A stretch of DNA of 64,000 nt from Pseudonocardia sp. C8 (GCF_014267175.1 NZ_JACMTR010000002.1:508001-572000), one strand, 5' to 3'. Numbered from the stretch's first letter, positions 16,226-28,059 are shown. Notes: generated by a model not told the origin, from the letters alone. Numbers and translations: made by a program.

Positions 16226-19200
16226 GTGGCCATCCTGTCCGGTCTGCTCACCTCCGCGCTGTCCGACGCCGGCCTGCACGCCGCCGTCGACGCCGCGCGC
16301 TCCGTGGACCCCCGTACCGCCGAGACCCCCGCCGTCCGGGTCGAGGGACCCGCCGCGCTCCGCCCGCTGCTGGCCGCCGGCCTCGCCGGCGACTCGACCG
16401 TGCTGGCCGTGACCGCCACCGACCGCGAGGCGGAGGACCTCGCGGCCGCGGTGTCGGACCTGCTCGGCCACGGCGAGGCGCTCGACGCCGCCGCCGACAC
16501 CGTCACCGGCGCCGCGAGCGCGCCGGTGGTCGTGCTGCCGTCCTGGGAGACGCTGCCGCACGAGAAGCTGTCCCCGCGCCCGGACACGGTCGCCCGCCGG
16601 CTGACGATCTTCCACCGGCTGGCCTCGGTCGACACCGCACCGCGGGTGGTCGTCACGGCTGCCCGGTCGCTGATCCAGCCGGTCGCACCCGGCCTGGGCG
16701 AGCTCGCCCCGGTCTCGCTGGGCGTCGGCGAGGAGCACGACTTCGCGGAGCTGCTGGAGCGGCTCGTCGAGCTCGCCTACACCCGCGCCGAGATGGTCAC
16801 CACCCGCGGCGAGTTCGCCGTGCGCGGCGGCATCCTCGACGTGTTCCCGCCGACCGCCGAGCACCCGGTGCGGGTCGAGTTCTGGGGCGACGAGGTGTCC
16901 GAGCTGCGCGCGTTCGCGGTCGCCGACCAGCGCTCGGTGGGCGAGGTGGAGCGGGTCGAGGTCCCGCCGTGCCGGGAGCTGCTGCTCACCGCGCCGGTGC
17001 GGGAACGGGCCGCGGCGCTGGCCGCCGAGCAGCCCGAGACGGCCGGGCTGAACCGCAACCCGCTGCGCGAGATGCTGGAGAAGCTCGCCGAGGGCATCCC
17101 CGGCGAGGGCATGGAGTCGCTGATCCCGGCCCTGGTGGGGGGCGGGATGCAGCTGCTCACCGACCTGTTCCCGGCCGGCACCCGGGTGCTGCTCGCCGAC
17201 CCGCAGCGGATCCGCACCCGCTGCGCCGACCTCGTCCGCACCGGGCAGGAGTTCCTGGAGGCGTCCTGGCTGGCGTCCGGGTCCGGCGGGGAGGCGCCGA
17301 TCGACGTCTCCGGGTCCGCGTACCGGGACCTCACCGCGACCCTCGAGCACGCCACCGCCTGCGGACGACCGGTCGTGTCGCTGTCCCCGCTGGTGTCCGG
17401 GTCCGACGAGGTGATCGTCCCGGCGGTGCACGAGATCGAGCCGTACCGCGGCGACACCGACCGCGCGCTGACCGACCTGCGCGCGCACGTCGCCACCGGT
17501 GGTGCGGCGGTGCTCGTGCTGGCCGGGCACGGCACCGCGGACCGTTCGATGGAGCAGCTGCGCGAGGCCGAGGTGCCGGCCACCAAGGTCGACACGCTGC
17601 CGGATTCGCCGGACAAGGGCGTCGTCACCGTCACCTGCGGCCGGCTGCTGAACGGCTTCACCGCCCCCGAGGTGGGCCTGGTGCTGCTGTCCGAGGCCGA
17701 CCTCACCGGCAGCCGGGCCGGGCTCGACGCCGCCCCGCGCAAGACCACCCCGCGCCGGCGCAACGCCGTCGACCTGGCCGTGCTCCAGCCGGGCGACTAC
17801 GTCGTCCACAACCAGCACGGGATCGGGCGCTTCGTCGAGATGCGCGAGCGCACCGTCCAGGGCGCCACCCGCGAGTACCTGGTCCTGGAGTACGCGAGCT
17901 CCAAGCGCGGCCAGCCGGCCGACCGGCTGTTCGTGCCCACCGACGCGCTCGACGAGATCAGCCGCTACGTCGGCGGGGAGCAGCCGGCCGTCAACAAGCT
18001 GGGCGGCGCGGACTGGGCGAAGACCAAGGGCCGCGCCCGCAAGGCCGTCAAGGACATCGCGGCCGGGCTGGTGCAGCTCTACGCGGCCCGGCAGGCCTCG
18101 CCGGGGCACGCGTTCGCCGCGGACACGCCGTGGCAGCGCGAGCTGGAGGACGCGTTCCCCTACACCGAGACCCCCGACCAGCTGTCGGCGATCGACGAGG
18201 TGAAGCGGGACATGGAGCGGCCGGTCCCGATGGACCGTGTCATCTCCGGTGACGTCGGCTTCGGCAAGACCGAGATCGCGGTGCGGGCCGCGTTCAAGGC
18301 GGTGCAGGACGGCAAGCAGGTCGCCGTGCTCGTCCCGACCACGCTGCTGGCCACCCAGCACCTCAACACGTTCGCCGAGCGGATGCGGGCGTTCCCGGTG
18401 ACCCTGCGCGGGTTGTCCCGGTTCACCGACCCGGCCGAGGCGAAGGAGACGATCGAGAAGCTCGCCGACGGCACCGTCGACGTCGTCGTCGGCACCCACC
18501 GGCTGCTGCAGAACGGGGTCCGGTGGAAGGACCTCGGACTGGTGATCGTCGACGAGGAGCAGCGGTTCGGCGTCGAGCACAAGGAGCACATCACGGCGCT
18601 GCGGGCGCACGTCGACGTGCTGACCCTGTCCGCGACGCCGATCCCGCGGACCCTGGAGATGAGCCTCGCCGGTATCCGCGAGATGTCGGCGATCACCACC
18701 CCGCCCGAGGACCGGCACCCGACCCTGACCTACGTCGGCGCCTACGACGACAAGCAGGTCGCGGCCGCGATCCGCCGCGAGCTGCTGCGCGACGGCCAGG
18801 TGTTCTACGTGCACAACCGGGTGTCGTCGATCGACCGGGCGGCCAAGAAGGTGCAGGACCTGGTGCCCGAGGCCCGGGTCGCCGTCGCGCACGGCCAGAT
18901 GAACGAGGAGCTGCTCGAACGCACGGTCAACGCGTTCTGGCACCGCGAGTTCGACGTGCTGGTGTGCACGACGATCGTCGAGAACGGCCTGGACATCTCC
19001 AACGCCAACACCCTGGTCGTCGAACGCTCCGACACGCTCGGGCTGTCCCAGCTGCACCAGCTGCGCGGGCGGGTCGGCCGGGGCCGGGAGCGGGGCTACG
19101 CCTACTTCCTGTTCCCGCCCGAGCACCCGCTCACCGAGACCGCGCACGACCGGCTCGCCACCATCGCCCAGCACTCCGAGCTGGGCTCCGGGGCCGCGGT

Positions 19201-19855
19201 CGCGATGAAGGACCTGGAGATCCGCGGTGCCGGCAACATCCTCGGCGCCGAGCAGTCCGGGCACATCGCCGGCGTCGGGTTCGACCTCTACATCCGGCTG
19301 GTCGGCGAGGCCGTCGCGGCGTTCCGCAAGCAGGCCGGGGACGACGGCGGCGAGCCGGTCGAGGAACTCGTCGAGGTCCGGGTGGACCTGCCGGTCGACG
19401 CGCACGTCCCGCACGACTACGTCGACGGCGAGCGCCTGCGCCTCGAGGTCTACCGCAAGATCGCCGAGGCGCCGGACGACGCGGCGCTGGGCGCGATCGT
19501 CGAGGAGCTCACCGACCGCTACGGCGAGCCGCCGACCCCGGTGCGGAACCTGCTCGAGGTGGCCCGGTTCCGGCAGCTGTGCCGCCGGCTCGGTGTCCGC
19601 GAGGTCGCCTCCGCCGGCACCCAGCTGCGGATCGGCCCGGTGCAGCTGCCCGACTCGGCGCAGCTGAAGCTCAAGCGGCTCTACCCCAAGGCCCAGTACA
19701 AGGCCGCCGCCCAGGTCGTCACGGTGCCGAAGCCGGTGCAGGGCGGCCGGATCGGCGGGGCGCCGGTGCGCGACGTCGAGCTGCTCGGCTGGTGCGCGGA
19801 GCTGCTGCTGCAGATCGTGCCGTCGTCCACCCCGGTGCACAGCACGTCGGGCTGA
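16226..19855 (+). CDS. mfd: Transcription-repair coupling factor Mfd
   Basis: 1209 residues, normal for actinobacterial Mfd. It removes RNA polymerase stalled at DNA lesions and recruits UvrA. Seen in order: UvrB-like N-terminal modules; the RNA-polymerase-interacting CarD-like domain ([20 protein letters not shown]); the DNA translocase with Walker A GDVGFGKT (Lys681), DEEQ box at 776-779 and helicase motifs [12 protein letters not shown] and [17 protein letters not shown]; and the C-terminal TRCF domain. GTG at 16226 is chosen because GAGGAG precedes it and [12 protein letters not shown] is a normal Mfd start; the frame is open 270 bases further upstream. It begins the block whose order (mfd, mazG, eno, ftsB-like, DUF501, ppx) matches mycobacteria. 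Confidence 0.97.
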   Translation: MAILSGLLTSALSDAGLHAAVDAARSVDPRTAETPAVRVEGPAALRPLLAAGLAGDSTVLAVTATDREAEDLAAAVSDLLGHGEALDAAADTVTGAASAPVVVLPSWETLPHEKLSPRPDTVARRLTIFHRLASVDTAPRVVVTAARSLIQPVAPGLGELAPVSLGVGEEHDFAELLERLVELAYTRAEMVTTRGEFAVRGGILDVFPPTAEHPVRVEFWGDEVSELRAFAVADQRSVGEVERVEVPPCRELLLTAPVRERAAALAAEQPETAGLNRNPLREMLEKLAEGIPGEGMESLIPALVGGGMQLLTDLFPAGTRVLLADPQRIRTRCADLVRTGQEFLEASWLASGSGGEAPIDVSGSAYRDLTATLEHATACGRPVVSLSPLVSGSDEVIVPAVHEIEPYRGDTDRALTDLRAHVATGGAAVLVLAGHGTADRSMEQLREAEVPATKVDTLPDSPDKGVVTVTCGRLLNGFTAPEVGLVLLSEADLTGSRAGLDAAPRKTTPRRRNAVDLAVLQPGDYVVHNQHGIGRFVEMRERTVQGATREYLVLEYASSKRGQPADRLFVPTDALDEISRYVGGEQPAVNKLGGADWAKTKGRARKAVKDIAAGLVQLYAARQASPGHAFAADTPWQRELEDAFPYTETPDQLSAIDEVKRDMERPVPMDRVISGDVGFGKTEIAVRAAFKAVQDGKQVAVLVPTTLLATQHLNTFAERMRAFPVTLRGLSRFTDPAEAKETIEKLADGTVDVVVGTHRLLQNGVRWKDLGLVIVDEEQRFGVEHKEHITALRAHVDVLTLSATPIPRTLEMSLAGIREMSAITTPPEDRHPTLTYVGAYDDKQVAAAIRRELLRDGQVFYVHNRVSSIDRAAKKVQDLVPEARVAVAHGQMNEELLERTVNAFWHREFDVLVCTTIVENGLDISNANTLVVERSDTLGLSQLHQLRGRVGRGRERGYAYFLFPPEHPLTETAHDRLATIAQHSELGSGAAVAMKDLEIRGAGNILGAEQSGHIAGVGFDLYIRLVGEAVAAFRKQAGDDGGEPVEELVEVRVDLPVDAHVPHDYVDGERLRLEVYRKIAEAPDDAALGAIVEELTDRYGEPPTPVRNLLEVARFRQLCRRLGVREVASAGTQLRIGPVQLPDSAQLKLKRLYPKAQYKAAAQVVTVPKPVQGGRIGGAPVRDVELLGWCAELLLQIVPSSTPVHSTSG

Positions 19856-19897
19856 TCGGCCGCCGGAACCGTCGGGGGCCGGGGTTAGCGTGGTGCC

Positions 19898-22800
19898 GTG
19901 CCCGAATTCCTGCGCCACCCGCACCTCCACGACGACACGCTGGTCCTCGTCGCGGAGGACGACGTGTGGACCGCCCCGGTCGCCGGCGGGCGGGCCTACC
20001 GGCTGACCGCTGACGAGGTCCCGGTGACGGCTCCGCGGATCTCGCCGGACGGGGCGGCGGTCGCCTGGGCCTCGCGCCGGGACGGCGGCTGGGAGCTCTA
20101 CACGACCGGGGTCGAGGGCGGCGGGGTCCGGCGGCTGACCTGGTGGGGCGACCCCACCACCCGGATGGCCGGCTGGACCCCGGGCGGGGACGTGGTGGCG
20201 CTGTCCGCGCAGGCCGACGCGACCGCGCGGAGCTGGGCGTACGCCGTCCCGCCCGCGGGCGGGGCGCCGCGGCTGCTGCCGTACGGCGCGCTGACCGCGC
20301 TCGCGTACCAGCCCGGCGGTCCCGCGGTGCTCACCCAGGTCGAGGGCGGCCGGGACGCCGCGCACTGGAAGCGGTACCGCGGCGGGCGGGCCGGCCGGCT
20401 GTGGCTCGACGCCGCCGGGACCGGCGAGTTCGTCCGGGTCCTGCCCGACGTGGCGGGCCAGCTGGAGTGCCCGATGATCGTCGGCACCGGCGAGGGCCCG
20501 CGGCTGGCGTTCGTCTCGGACCACGAGGGCTGGGGCAACGTCTACTCGGTCCCGCTGGCCGGCCCGGCGACCGGGCTGCGCCGGCACACCGACCACGGTG
20601 GCGGCGGGGAGGTCCCCGACTTCTACGCCCGGCACGCCAGCACCGACGGCCGCCGGGTCGTCTACGAGTGCGCCGGCGAGATCTTCCTGCTCGACGACCT
20701 CGGCCCGGACTCGCGGCCGCGCCGGATCGACGTCCGGCTCGGCGGGCCGCGCCCGGCGCGCGACCCGTTCCGCGCCCACGTCCCCGGTGACCTCGGCCCG
20801 GTGCGGCCGGACCGGACCGGGCGGGCCAGCGTCGTCGGGGTGCGCGGCACCGTGCACCGGCTGACCCACCGCGACGGGCCGGCCCGCACGCTGCTCGCCG
20901 AGCCCGGGGTGCGGGCCCGGCTCGCGCACCCGCTGGGCGGCCGCCGCGCGGTGTGGGTGGACGACGCGGCCGGTGAGGACGCGGTCTGCGTGGCGCCGCT
21001 GGACCCGCACGCGGCCGGTGCACCGGAGCGGGTGCGCCATGCGGCCGGGGCGATCGGCCGGGTGCTGGAGCTCGTCCCCGCCCCGGACGGCACCGCGGTC
21101 GCGCTCACCACGCACGACGGGCGGCTGCTGGTGCTGCACACCGGCCCGGACGCGGAACCCGCGGCGGGCGAGGAGGCGGAGGGGGCCGAGGGCAGCGCGG
21201 AACGGCCCGCCGGGGACCTGCGCGAGCTCGCCCGGGGCACCGCGGGGGAGCCCTACGACGTGGCCTGGTCGCCGGACTCGGCCTGGCTGGCCTGGTGCGA
21301 CCCGACCGAGGCCGGCCTGTCCCGGGTCGTGCTGACCCGGGCCGCCGACGGCGCGCACACCGAGGTCACGCCGGCCCGGTTCCACGACAGCGACCCGGTC
21401 TTCACCACCGACGGCAAGCACCTGGCGTTCCTGTCCCGGCGGGTGTTCGACCCGTCCTACGACCAGCACGCCTTCGACCTGATCTTCGGCACCGGCTGGA
21501 AGCCGTTCCTGGTACCGCTGGCCGCTCGGACGGCGTCGCCGTTCGGGGAGAGCCCCGACGGGCGCCCGGTCGATCCGGGGGAGGCGAGCCCGGACGACCC
21601 GCCGGCCGCCCCGCCCGAACCCGGTGACGGCGAGGGCGGCACCGGCCCCGCCGGCACCGGTTCCGCCGGCACCGGTTCCGCCGACACCGGCCCCGGCGGC
21701 ACCGGCTCCGGCACTGCCGACGGGGCCGGCGGACCGCCGGAGGTCGTCGTGGACGTCGAGGGGCTCGCGGACCGGGTCGTCCCGGTCCCGGTCGACGCCG
21801 CCCAGTACCACGACCTGACCCCGGTGACCGGCGGGCTCGCCTGGCTCCGGATGCCGGGCGGGGGCGTGCTGGGCGACAGCCTCGCCGACACCGAGGCCGA
21901 GCCGGACCGCGGCGTGCTGGAGCGCTTCGACCTGGCCCGCCGCTCGGTGACGGCGATCGCCGACCCGGCGTCCGGCTTCGCGGTCAGCGGCGACGGCACC
22001 CGGATCGTCGTCCGCGACGGCGGCCGGGTCCGGCTGATCCGGGCCGACCGCAGCAGCTCCGCCGCCCCGGACGACGACGCCGGCGGCGACGAGTTCGAGA
22101 TCGACACCCGGCGGCTGGTCGTCACGATCGACCCGTCCGCCGAGTGGCGGCAGATGTTCGACGAAACCGCCCGCCTGATGCGCGACCACTTCTGGGTCGA
22201 GGACATGGCCGGGGTCGACTGGGTGGCCGAGACCGCCCGCTACCGGCCGCTCGTCGACCGGGTCGGCAGCCACGACGACCTGGTCGACCTGCTCTGGGAG
22301 CTGCACGGCGAGCTCGGCACCTCGCACGCCTACGTGATCGGCAACCGGCCCGCCGGCGACGGGACGGGCCGCCCCGGCCTGCTCGGCGCCGACCTCGAGC
22401 CGGCGACCGGCGGGGCCGGGTGGCGGGTCACCCGGGTCCTGCCGCCGGAGACGTCGGCACCGGCGGCGCGCAGCCCGCTGGCCGCGCCCGGCGTCGACGT
22501 CCGGGCGGGGGACGTGCTGCTGGAGGTCAACGGCACCCCGGTCGACCCGCACTGGGGCCCGGCGCCGCTGCTGGTGTCGGCGGCCGGGCGCACCGTCGAG
22601 CTCACCGTGCGGTCCGGCCCGGACCGCGCCGACGCGGGCACGGTGCGCCGGGTCGCGGTCCGCCCGCTGCGCTCCGAGGCCGAGCTGCGCTACCAGGACC
22701 GGGTGGCCCGCACCCGGGCCGAGGTCGCCGAGCGGTCCGGCGGCCGGCTCGGCTACCTGCACGTCCCGGACATGATGGGCTACGGCTGGGCCCAGCTGCA

Positions 22801-23380
22801 CCGCGACCTGGCCCGCGAGACCGCCAAGGACGGGCTGCTGCTCGACGTCCGCGGCAACCGCGGCGGGCACACCTCGCAGCTCGTGGTGGAGAAGCTGGCC
22901 CGGACGGTGATCGGCTGGGACCTGCCGCGGCACCGGGCGCCGTCCACCTACCCGGAGCAGGCACCTCGCGGACCGGTCGTGGCGCTGGCCGACGAGCGCT
23001 CCGGATCGGACGGCGACATCGTCACCGCCGCGATCAAACGGCTCGGGATCGGGCCGGTCGTCGGCGTCCGCACCTGGGGCGGCGTCATCGGCATCGACGG
23101 GCGGTACGGGCTCGTCGACGGCACCCGCATCACCCAGCCCCGGTACGCGACCTGGTTCGACGACCTGGGCTGGAGCATGGAGAACCACGGCGTCGACCCG
23201 GACGTCGAGGTCGTCGTGACCCCGCAGGACCGGGCCGCGGGCCGGGACCCGCAGCTGGACCGGGCCGTCGTGCTGGCACTGGAGCGGCTCGCGGAGCGCC
23301 CCCCGGTCCGGCCGCCGGACGTCGCGACCCGGCCGTCGATGGCGCGCTCCCCGCTGCCCGCCCGGCCGGGCCCCGGTTGA
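19898..23380 (+). CDS. Tricorn-type S41 protease
   Basis: 1160 residues. The N terminus is a beta-propeller with repeated ISPDGAAVAW-type blades and a second propeller (DVAWSPDSAWLAW). A C1 domain, a PDZ domain (VDVRAGDVLLEVNGTPVDP) and the C-terminal S41 peptidase domain follow. The catalytic set of tricorn is complete: Ser809-His810 in LGTSHAY, Ser1037-Asp1038 in SGSDGD, and Glu1095 in WSMENHGVDPDVEV. Tricorn degrades oligopeptides released by proteasomes in the cytosol; no signal peptide is present. A Gly/Thr/Ser-rich repeat insert lies between the second propeller and C1 (around residues 578-612). The start GTG 19898 has TAGCGT six bases before it and no ribosome site, so it is probably leaderless. 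It interrupts the mfd-mazG order found in mycobacteria. Confidence 0.93.
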   Translation: MPEFLRHPHLHDDTLVLVAEDDVWTAPVAGGRAYRLTADEVPVTAPRISPDGAAVAWASRRDGGWELYTTGVEGGGVRRLTWWGDPTTRMAGWTPGGDVVALSAQADATARSWAYAVPPAGGAPRLLPYGALTALAYQPGGPAVLTQVEGGRDAAHWKRYRGGRAGRLWLDAAGTGEFVRVLPDVAGQLECPMIVGTGEGPRLAFVSDHEGWGNVYSVPLAGPATGLRRHTDHGGGGEVPDFYARHASTDGRRVVYECAGEIFLLDDLGPDSRPRRIDVRLGGPRPARDPFRAHVPGDLGPVRPDRTGRASVVGVRGTVHRLTHRDGPARTLLAEPGVRARLAHPLGGRRAVWVDDAAGEDAVCVAPLDPHAAGAPERVRHAAGAIGRVLELVPAPDGTAVALTTHDGRLLVLHTGPDAEPAAGEEAEGAEGSAERPAGDLRELARGTAGEPYDVAWSPDSAWLAWCDPTEAGLSRVVLTRAADGAHTEVTPARFHDSDPVFTTDGKHLAFLSRRVFDPSYDQHAFDLIFGTGWKPFLVPLAARTASPFGESPDGRPVDPGEASPDDPPAAPPEPGDGEGGTGPAGTGSAGTGSADTGPGGTGSGTADGAGGPPEVVVDVEGLADRVVPVPVDAAQYHDLTPVTGGLAWLRMPGGGVLGDSLADTEAEPDRGVLERFDLARRSVTAIADPASGFAVSGDGTRIVVRDGGRVRLIRADRSSSAAPDDDAGGDEFEIDTRRLVVTIDPSAEWRQMFDETARLMRDHFWVEDMAGVDWVAETARYRPLVDRVGSHDDLVDLLWELHGELGTSHAYVIGNRPAGDGTGRPGLLGADLEPATGGAGWRVTRVLPPETSAPAARSPLAAPGVDVRAGDVLLEVNGTPVDPHWGPAPLLVSAAGRTVELTVRSGPDRADAGTVRRVAVRPLRSEAELRYQDRVARTRAEVAERSGGRLGYLHVPDMMGYGWAQLHRDLARETAKDGLLLDVRGNRGGHTSQLVVEKLARTVIGWDLPRHRAPSTYPEQAPRGPVVALADERSGSDGDIVTAAIKRLGIGPVVGVRTWGGVIGIDGRYGLVDGTRITQPRYATWFDDLGWSMENHGVDPDVEVVVTPQDRAAGRDPQLDRAVVLALERLAERPPVRPPDVATRPSMARSPLPARPGPG
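21639..21714 (+). repeat. Imperfect 15-bp tandem repeat inside the tricorn gene
   Basis: Units of GCACCGGTTCCGCCG and close variants recur about five times, encoding a Gly-Thr-Gly-Ser/Pro-Ala linker between domains. Units vary by single bases, which fits replication slippage in a disordered linker. Confidence 0.6.
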
Positions 23381-23452
23381 GCAGAGGCCCGGGGCGTGCC
23401 GGGCCGCGAGTCCTCCGGAGATCGCCGCCACACCGCGTGAGAAGGTGACCGG

Positions 23453-24355
23453 GTGCGGACACGCAGGATCATCGCCGCCCTGGCGGTCGCCGGGGCACTC
23501 GTCGCCGGGTGCGGCAGCGGCCCCGCGCGGGCCGACTCGGCCGCGATCGTCGGGGAGACCTCGATCCCGCTCGCCGAGGCGCAACCGGCGATCACCTCGG
23601 TGCTCACCCGGCCCGGGCTCGTCGACGAGCTCCGGGCGCAGGGCGGCACGGAGGCCGACATCGGCCGCGCCGTCGTGTCCCAGCTCGTCATCCGGAACCT
23701 GCTGGCCGGTGCCGCCGCCGAACAGGGCGTCCGCGTCACCGAGCAGCAGGTGGACGCCCAGATCGCCGCGGCGGGCGGTCCGGAGGCACTGACGACGCGG
23801 TCGCTCGCGGTCGGCGGCCCGCGGGCCTCGGCCCGCGACGACCTGGAGCTCGCCGCGCTGGCCCGCGCCCAGATCGACCGGCTCTCGGTCACCGCCGACG
23901 TCGCGGTCACGCGCGGCCGCGACGAGGCCGTCCGGCTGGCCCGCGAGGTCGCGGCCGGCGGCGCCCGCGCCGAGACCGCGCTGGCCGGGGCCAGCACCAC
24001 CCAGCGCGGCCTCGCGATCCGCCCGGCGGAGACCCCGCAGGCCGCGCTCACCCCGCTGGTCGGCATCCCGGCCGGCTCGGTGGCCGCGTTCCCGCTGGGC
24101 AGCGGGCAGGGCTGGGTCGTGGTCCGGGTGACCGGGCGCACGCTGGGGGCACCCGCGCCGGCTCCGGGCGCCGCCGGCGGGCTCGACCAGCAGACGCTCG
24201 CCGAGGCCGGGGTCCGGCTGCTCACCCCGGCCGCGCTCCGTACCGGCGTCGAGCTGAACCCCCGCTACGGCGTGTGGGACCCGGTGCGGATGCTCGCCGT
24301 GCCGACCGCGGAGGAGGCCTCGGTGCTGTTCCCGACGACCCCGCAGGCGCGCTGA
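23453..24355 (+). CDS. SurA-N-like foldase lipoprotein
   Basis: 300 residues. Lipoprotein signal peptide RTRRIIAALAVAGALVAGC with lipobox LVAGC, acylated at Cys20, so it is anchored outside the cytoplasmic membrane. The following part (IVGETSIPLAEAQPAITSVL, VSQLVIRNLLAGAAAEQGVR, VTEQQVDAQIA) is the helical chaperone domain of SurA/PrsA-type peptidyl-prolyl isomerases. The parvulin domain itself is weak or absent. The stop overlaps the mazG start (CTGATGG), so it is coupled to mazG. In mycobacteria the mazG neighbour is the unrelated lipoprotein LpqU. Function is inferred as extracytoplasmic protein folding. Confidence 0.72.
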   Translation: MRTRRIIAALAVAGALVAGCGSGPARADSAAIVGETSIPLAEAQPAITSVLTRPGLVDELRAQGGTEADIGRAVVSQLVIRNLLAGAAAEQGVRVTEQQVDAQIAAAGGPEALTTRSLAVGGPRASARDDLELAALARAQIDRLSVTADVAVTRGRDEAVRLAREVAAGGARAETALAGASTTQRGLAIRPAETPQAALTPLVGIPAGSVAAFPLGSGQGWVVVRVTGRTLGAPAPAPGAAGGLDQQTLAEAGVRLLTPAALRTGVELNPRYGVWDPVRMLAVPTAEEASVLFPTTPQAR

Positions 24356-25281
24356 TGGCCGCCACGATCGTCGTCTGCCCGCGCCGCGGGGCCGCCCTGC
24401 CCGCGGCCGCGCTGCCCGCGTTGCGCTCCGCGACGACCGTGCTCGCCGTCCCCGGGCTGGACGCCGGGCCGGCCGCGGGCGCCGCCGAGTGGGACGGCAC
24501 CGACCCGGCCACCCTGCCGCAGGACACGGTGCTGCTCGTCCCCGCCGGGCACCCGGTTGCCTCCACCGGGACCGCCGTCGCGCCGCCGGCCGGGCACGCC
24601 GTGCTGGACGCGGTCGCCGTGATGGACCGGCTCCGCTCGCCGGGCGGCTGCCCGTGGGACGCCGAGCAGACCCACACCTCGCTGCTGCGCTACCTCGTCG
24701 AGGAGTGCTACGAGCTCTACCAGTCGATCGAGGACGGGGACCGCGCCGAGCTGCGCGAGGAGCTCGGTGACGTGCTCCTGCAGGTGCTGTTCCACGCCCG
24801 GGTGGCCGCCGAGGACCCGGACCTGCCGTTCGGCATCGACGAGGTCGCGACCGGCCTGGTCGACAAGCTCGTCGCGCGGCACCCGCACGTGTTCGCCGCC
24901 GGCGAGCAGGTCGCCACCGCCGCGGACCAGGACCGGCGGTGGGACGAGTTGAAGCGCGCCGAGAAGCAGCGCGACTCCAGCGTGGACGGCGTCGCCACCG
25001 CCCAGCCGGCCGTCGCGCTCGCCGCGAAGCTCGTGTCCCGCACCGCGAAGGCCGGGCTGCCGGCCGACCTGCTGCCGGGTGGGGACGACGCCGGGGAGCG
25101 CCTGTTCCGGCTGGCCGCGGCGATCCAGCTCGGCGGGGGAGACCCGGAGGCCCGGCTGCGGGCGGTCGCCCGCGGGTTCGACGCCGCCGTCCGCTCCGCC
25201 GAGAAGGCCGCCGCCGCGGACGGGAAGGACCCGCACGCGCTCACCGCCGCCGACTGGCGCCGGTACTGGCAGGCGCCCTGA
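24355..25281 (+). CDS. mazG: Nucleoside triphosphate pyrophosphohydrolase MazG
   Basis: 308 residues. Hydrolyses NTPs and dNTPs, including oxidised ones, to monophosphate and pyrophosphate. The all-alpha MazG core starts at LRSPGGCPWDAEQTHTSLLR (around residue 97), with the metal motif EECYELYQSIEDGDRAELRE, where the EExxE and ExxxD acidic residues coordinate magnesium. The second helical pair is RWDELKRAEK near the middle. An N-terminal extension of about 90 residues before the core is usual in actinobacteria. Coupled to the upstream lipoprotein by overlapping stop and start. Confidence 0.93.
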   Translation: MAATIVVCPRRGAALPAAALPALRSATTVLAVPGLDAGPAAGAAEWDGTDPATLPQDTVLLVPAGHPVASTGTAVAPPAGHAVLDAVAVMDRLRSPGGCPWDAEQTHTSLLRYLVEECYELYQSIEDGDRAELREELGDVLLQVLFHARVAAEDPDLPFGIDEVATGLVDKLVARHPHVFAAGEQVATAADQDRRWDELKRAEKQRDSSVDGVATAQPAVALAAKLVSRTAKAGLPADLLPGGDDAGERLFRLAAAIQLGGGDPEARLRAVARGFDAAVRSAEKAAAADGKDPHALTAADWRRYWQAP

Positions 25282-25409
25282 CCAGGGCCGGATGCCGCAG
25301 CCGATCGCCGTATCTCGCGTCGCCGCATGGGTCCGGTGCCCGCCGCACACGTCGCAGACCGTGCGGTGCCCGGGCAACCTGTGCGGCGGCCCCGCCCGAC
25401 CCGAGGCGC

Positions 25410-25829
25410 TTACCGGCGGTCGCCGGTGAGGGCGATCCGGGCCCGTACCTCGCCGAGCGCCTCCTGGTACTCCGGGCGCGGGTCCATCGCCGAGGCCATC
25501 TTCAGCTGTGTCTCGGCCTCCGGGAGACGGCCCTGGCGCTGCAACGTCTTGCCGAGCGCGAACCGCGCGTAGTGGTCGGCCGGGTCGATGTCGATGACCC
25601 GGACGAACGCGGTCTCGGCCTTCCGCAGCTGCGCGGAGTCCAGGTAGGCGCGACCGGCGAGCAGGTGCACCGAGGCCGACGTCGGGCCGGTCGCGTCCGC
25701 GGTGTCCGCGGCGTCCAGCACGGTGCGCAGGGCGTCGAGCGCCTCGAGCGGCCGGCGCCGGGAGAGCAACTCGTCGGCCCGCCGGAACGCGGCGACCGGG
25801 TCCGGTGTGTTCGCGCGTCGACTGCTCAT
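25410..25829 (-). CDS. Tetratricopeptide-repeat protein
   Basis: 139 residues with two to three TPR units: VHLLAGRAYLDSAQLRKAET, FVRVIDIDPADHYARFALGK and TLQRQGRLPEAETQLKMASA, with the usual Ala/Gly/Tyr helical positions. TPRs bind other proteins; no enzyme domain is present. ATG at 25829 is preceded by GGGAG at five bases. It is divergent from eno and convergent with mazG. This small TPR protein is often found next to eno in Pseudonocardiaceae-type genomes as far as I recall; the partner is unknown. Confidence 0.75.
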   Translation of the reverse strand: MSSRRANTPDPVAAFRRADELLSRRRPLEALDALRTVLDAADTADATGPTSASVHLLAGRAYLDSAQLRKAETAFVRVIDIDPADHYARFALGKTLQRQGRLPEAETQLKMASAMDPRPEYQEALGEVRARIALTGDRR

Positions 25830-25846
25830 GGTCACTCCCACGTTAG

Positions 25847-27262
<1,416 letters not shown>

Positions 27263-27289
27263 GCCCCCGTACCGGTCACCGCTCGTGAC

Positions 27290-27332
27290 GGGCGCCGCGC
27301 CGATCGTCTCCGGACGGCTCGGCGCGGCGCCC
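27290..27332. terminator. Strong hairpin downstream of enolase
   Basis: Arms GGGCGCCGCGCCGA (27290-27303) and TCGGCGCGGCGCCC (27319-27332) pair perfectly over 14 bases. The intervening 15 bases contain a further CGTC/GACG pairing. Positioned 28 bases after the eno stop, this is a convincing terminator. Confidence 0.75.
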
Positions 27333-27452
27333 TGACCGACGCCCGATCGGGCGGCATGCTGGAGGCGTCGAACACGAGACCGGTACGGACCGTGCCGCCG
27401 CCCGCGGGAGTGCGCACCGGTCGTGCCATCCGGCGAGGACGGGGGAGGACGC

Positions 27453-28055
27453 ATGGCCGAGCGTCGCGGGCGGGCCCGCGAGTCCCGCGCACGTGCGGCC
27501 GGCACCGCCCGTGGCCGGGCCGCCGCGAAGCCCCGCCCCGCCCCCGCGCGCTCGACCGGCGGACGCGCGTCCGCGGCCGACGCCTCCGGGTCCCGGTCCC
27601 GCCCGGCCGGTCCGCCGCCGGCCCGGCCCCGGCTGACCCGGGCCCGCACCCGGGCCGGCGAGGTGGTCGCCCGCACCACCGGGCTGCTCGGCCTGTCCTC
27701 GACGAAGCGGGCCGCGATCCTCGCGATCGTGGTCTGCGTGCTCGCCCTGACGGTCGCGGTGCCGCTGCACAACTTCGTCGCCCAGCGCCAGGAGCTGGCC
27801 GCCGTCTCCGAACGCCAGCAGGCCCTCGAGGCCGACGTCGCGCGGCTGTCCGCGGACCGGGCCCGGCTGTCGGACCCGGCCGAGGTCGAGGCACAGGCCC
27901 GCGCCCGCCTCGGGATGGTCCGCCCGGGCGAGACCCCCTACATCGTGCAGTTCCCGGTCCCACCCGAGCCCGCGGCGGACGACGGCCAGGCCCAGCCCGG
28001 CGTCCCCTGGTTCCACACCCTCTGGGACGACGTCTCCGGCGAACCGCGACGATGA
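27453..28055 (+). CDS. FtsB/DivIC-type septum formation initiator
   Basis: 200 residues, counterpart of the mycobacterial protein encoded just after eno. A basic, Ala/Arg/Pro-rich N-terminal tail of about 90 residues precedes one membrane segment (AAILAIVVCVLALTVAVPLH). A short coiled coil follows (QRQELAAVSERQQALEADVA), then the DivIC-like end ARARLGMVRPGETPYIVQFP. It is predicted to act in the divisome with FtsQ and FtsL, with the coiled coil outside the membrane. ATG 27453 is chosen over 27423 because GGGGGAGG precedes it by six bases. The DUF501 gene starts five bases downstream. Confidence 0.88.
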   Translation: MAERRGRARESRARAAGTARGRAAAKPRPAPARSTGGRASAADASGSRSRPAGPPPARPRLTRARTRAGEVVARTTGLLGLSSTKRAAILAIVVCVLALTVAVPLHNFVAQRQELAAVSERQQALEADVARLSADRARLSDPAEVEAQARARLGMVRPGETPYIVQFPVPPEPAADDGQAQPGVPWFHTLWDDVSGEPRR

Positions 28056-28059
28056 ACCG

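Noticed and set aside
15839-23584. Very long minus-strand open frame over mfd and tricorn
   Set aside because: Its translation is repetitive Arg/Val/Gly/His noise without domains, and both genes on the plus strand are unmistakable. Only the last 70 codons after an independent start were kept as a possible small gene.
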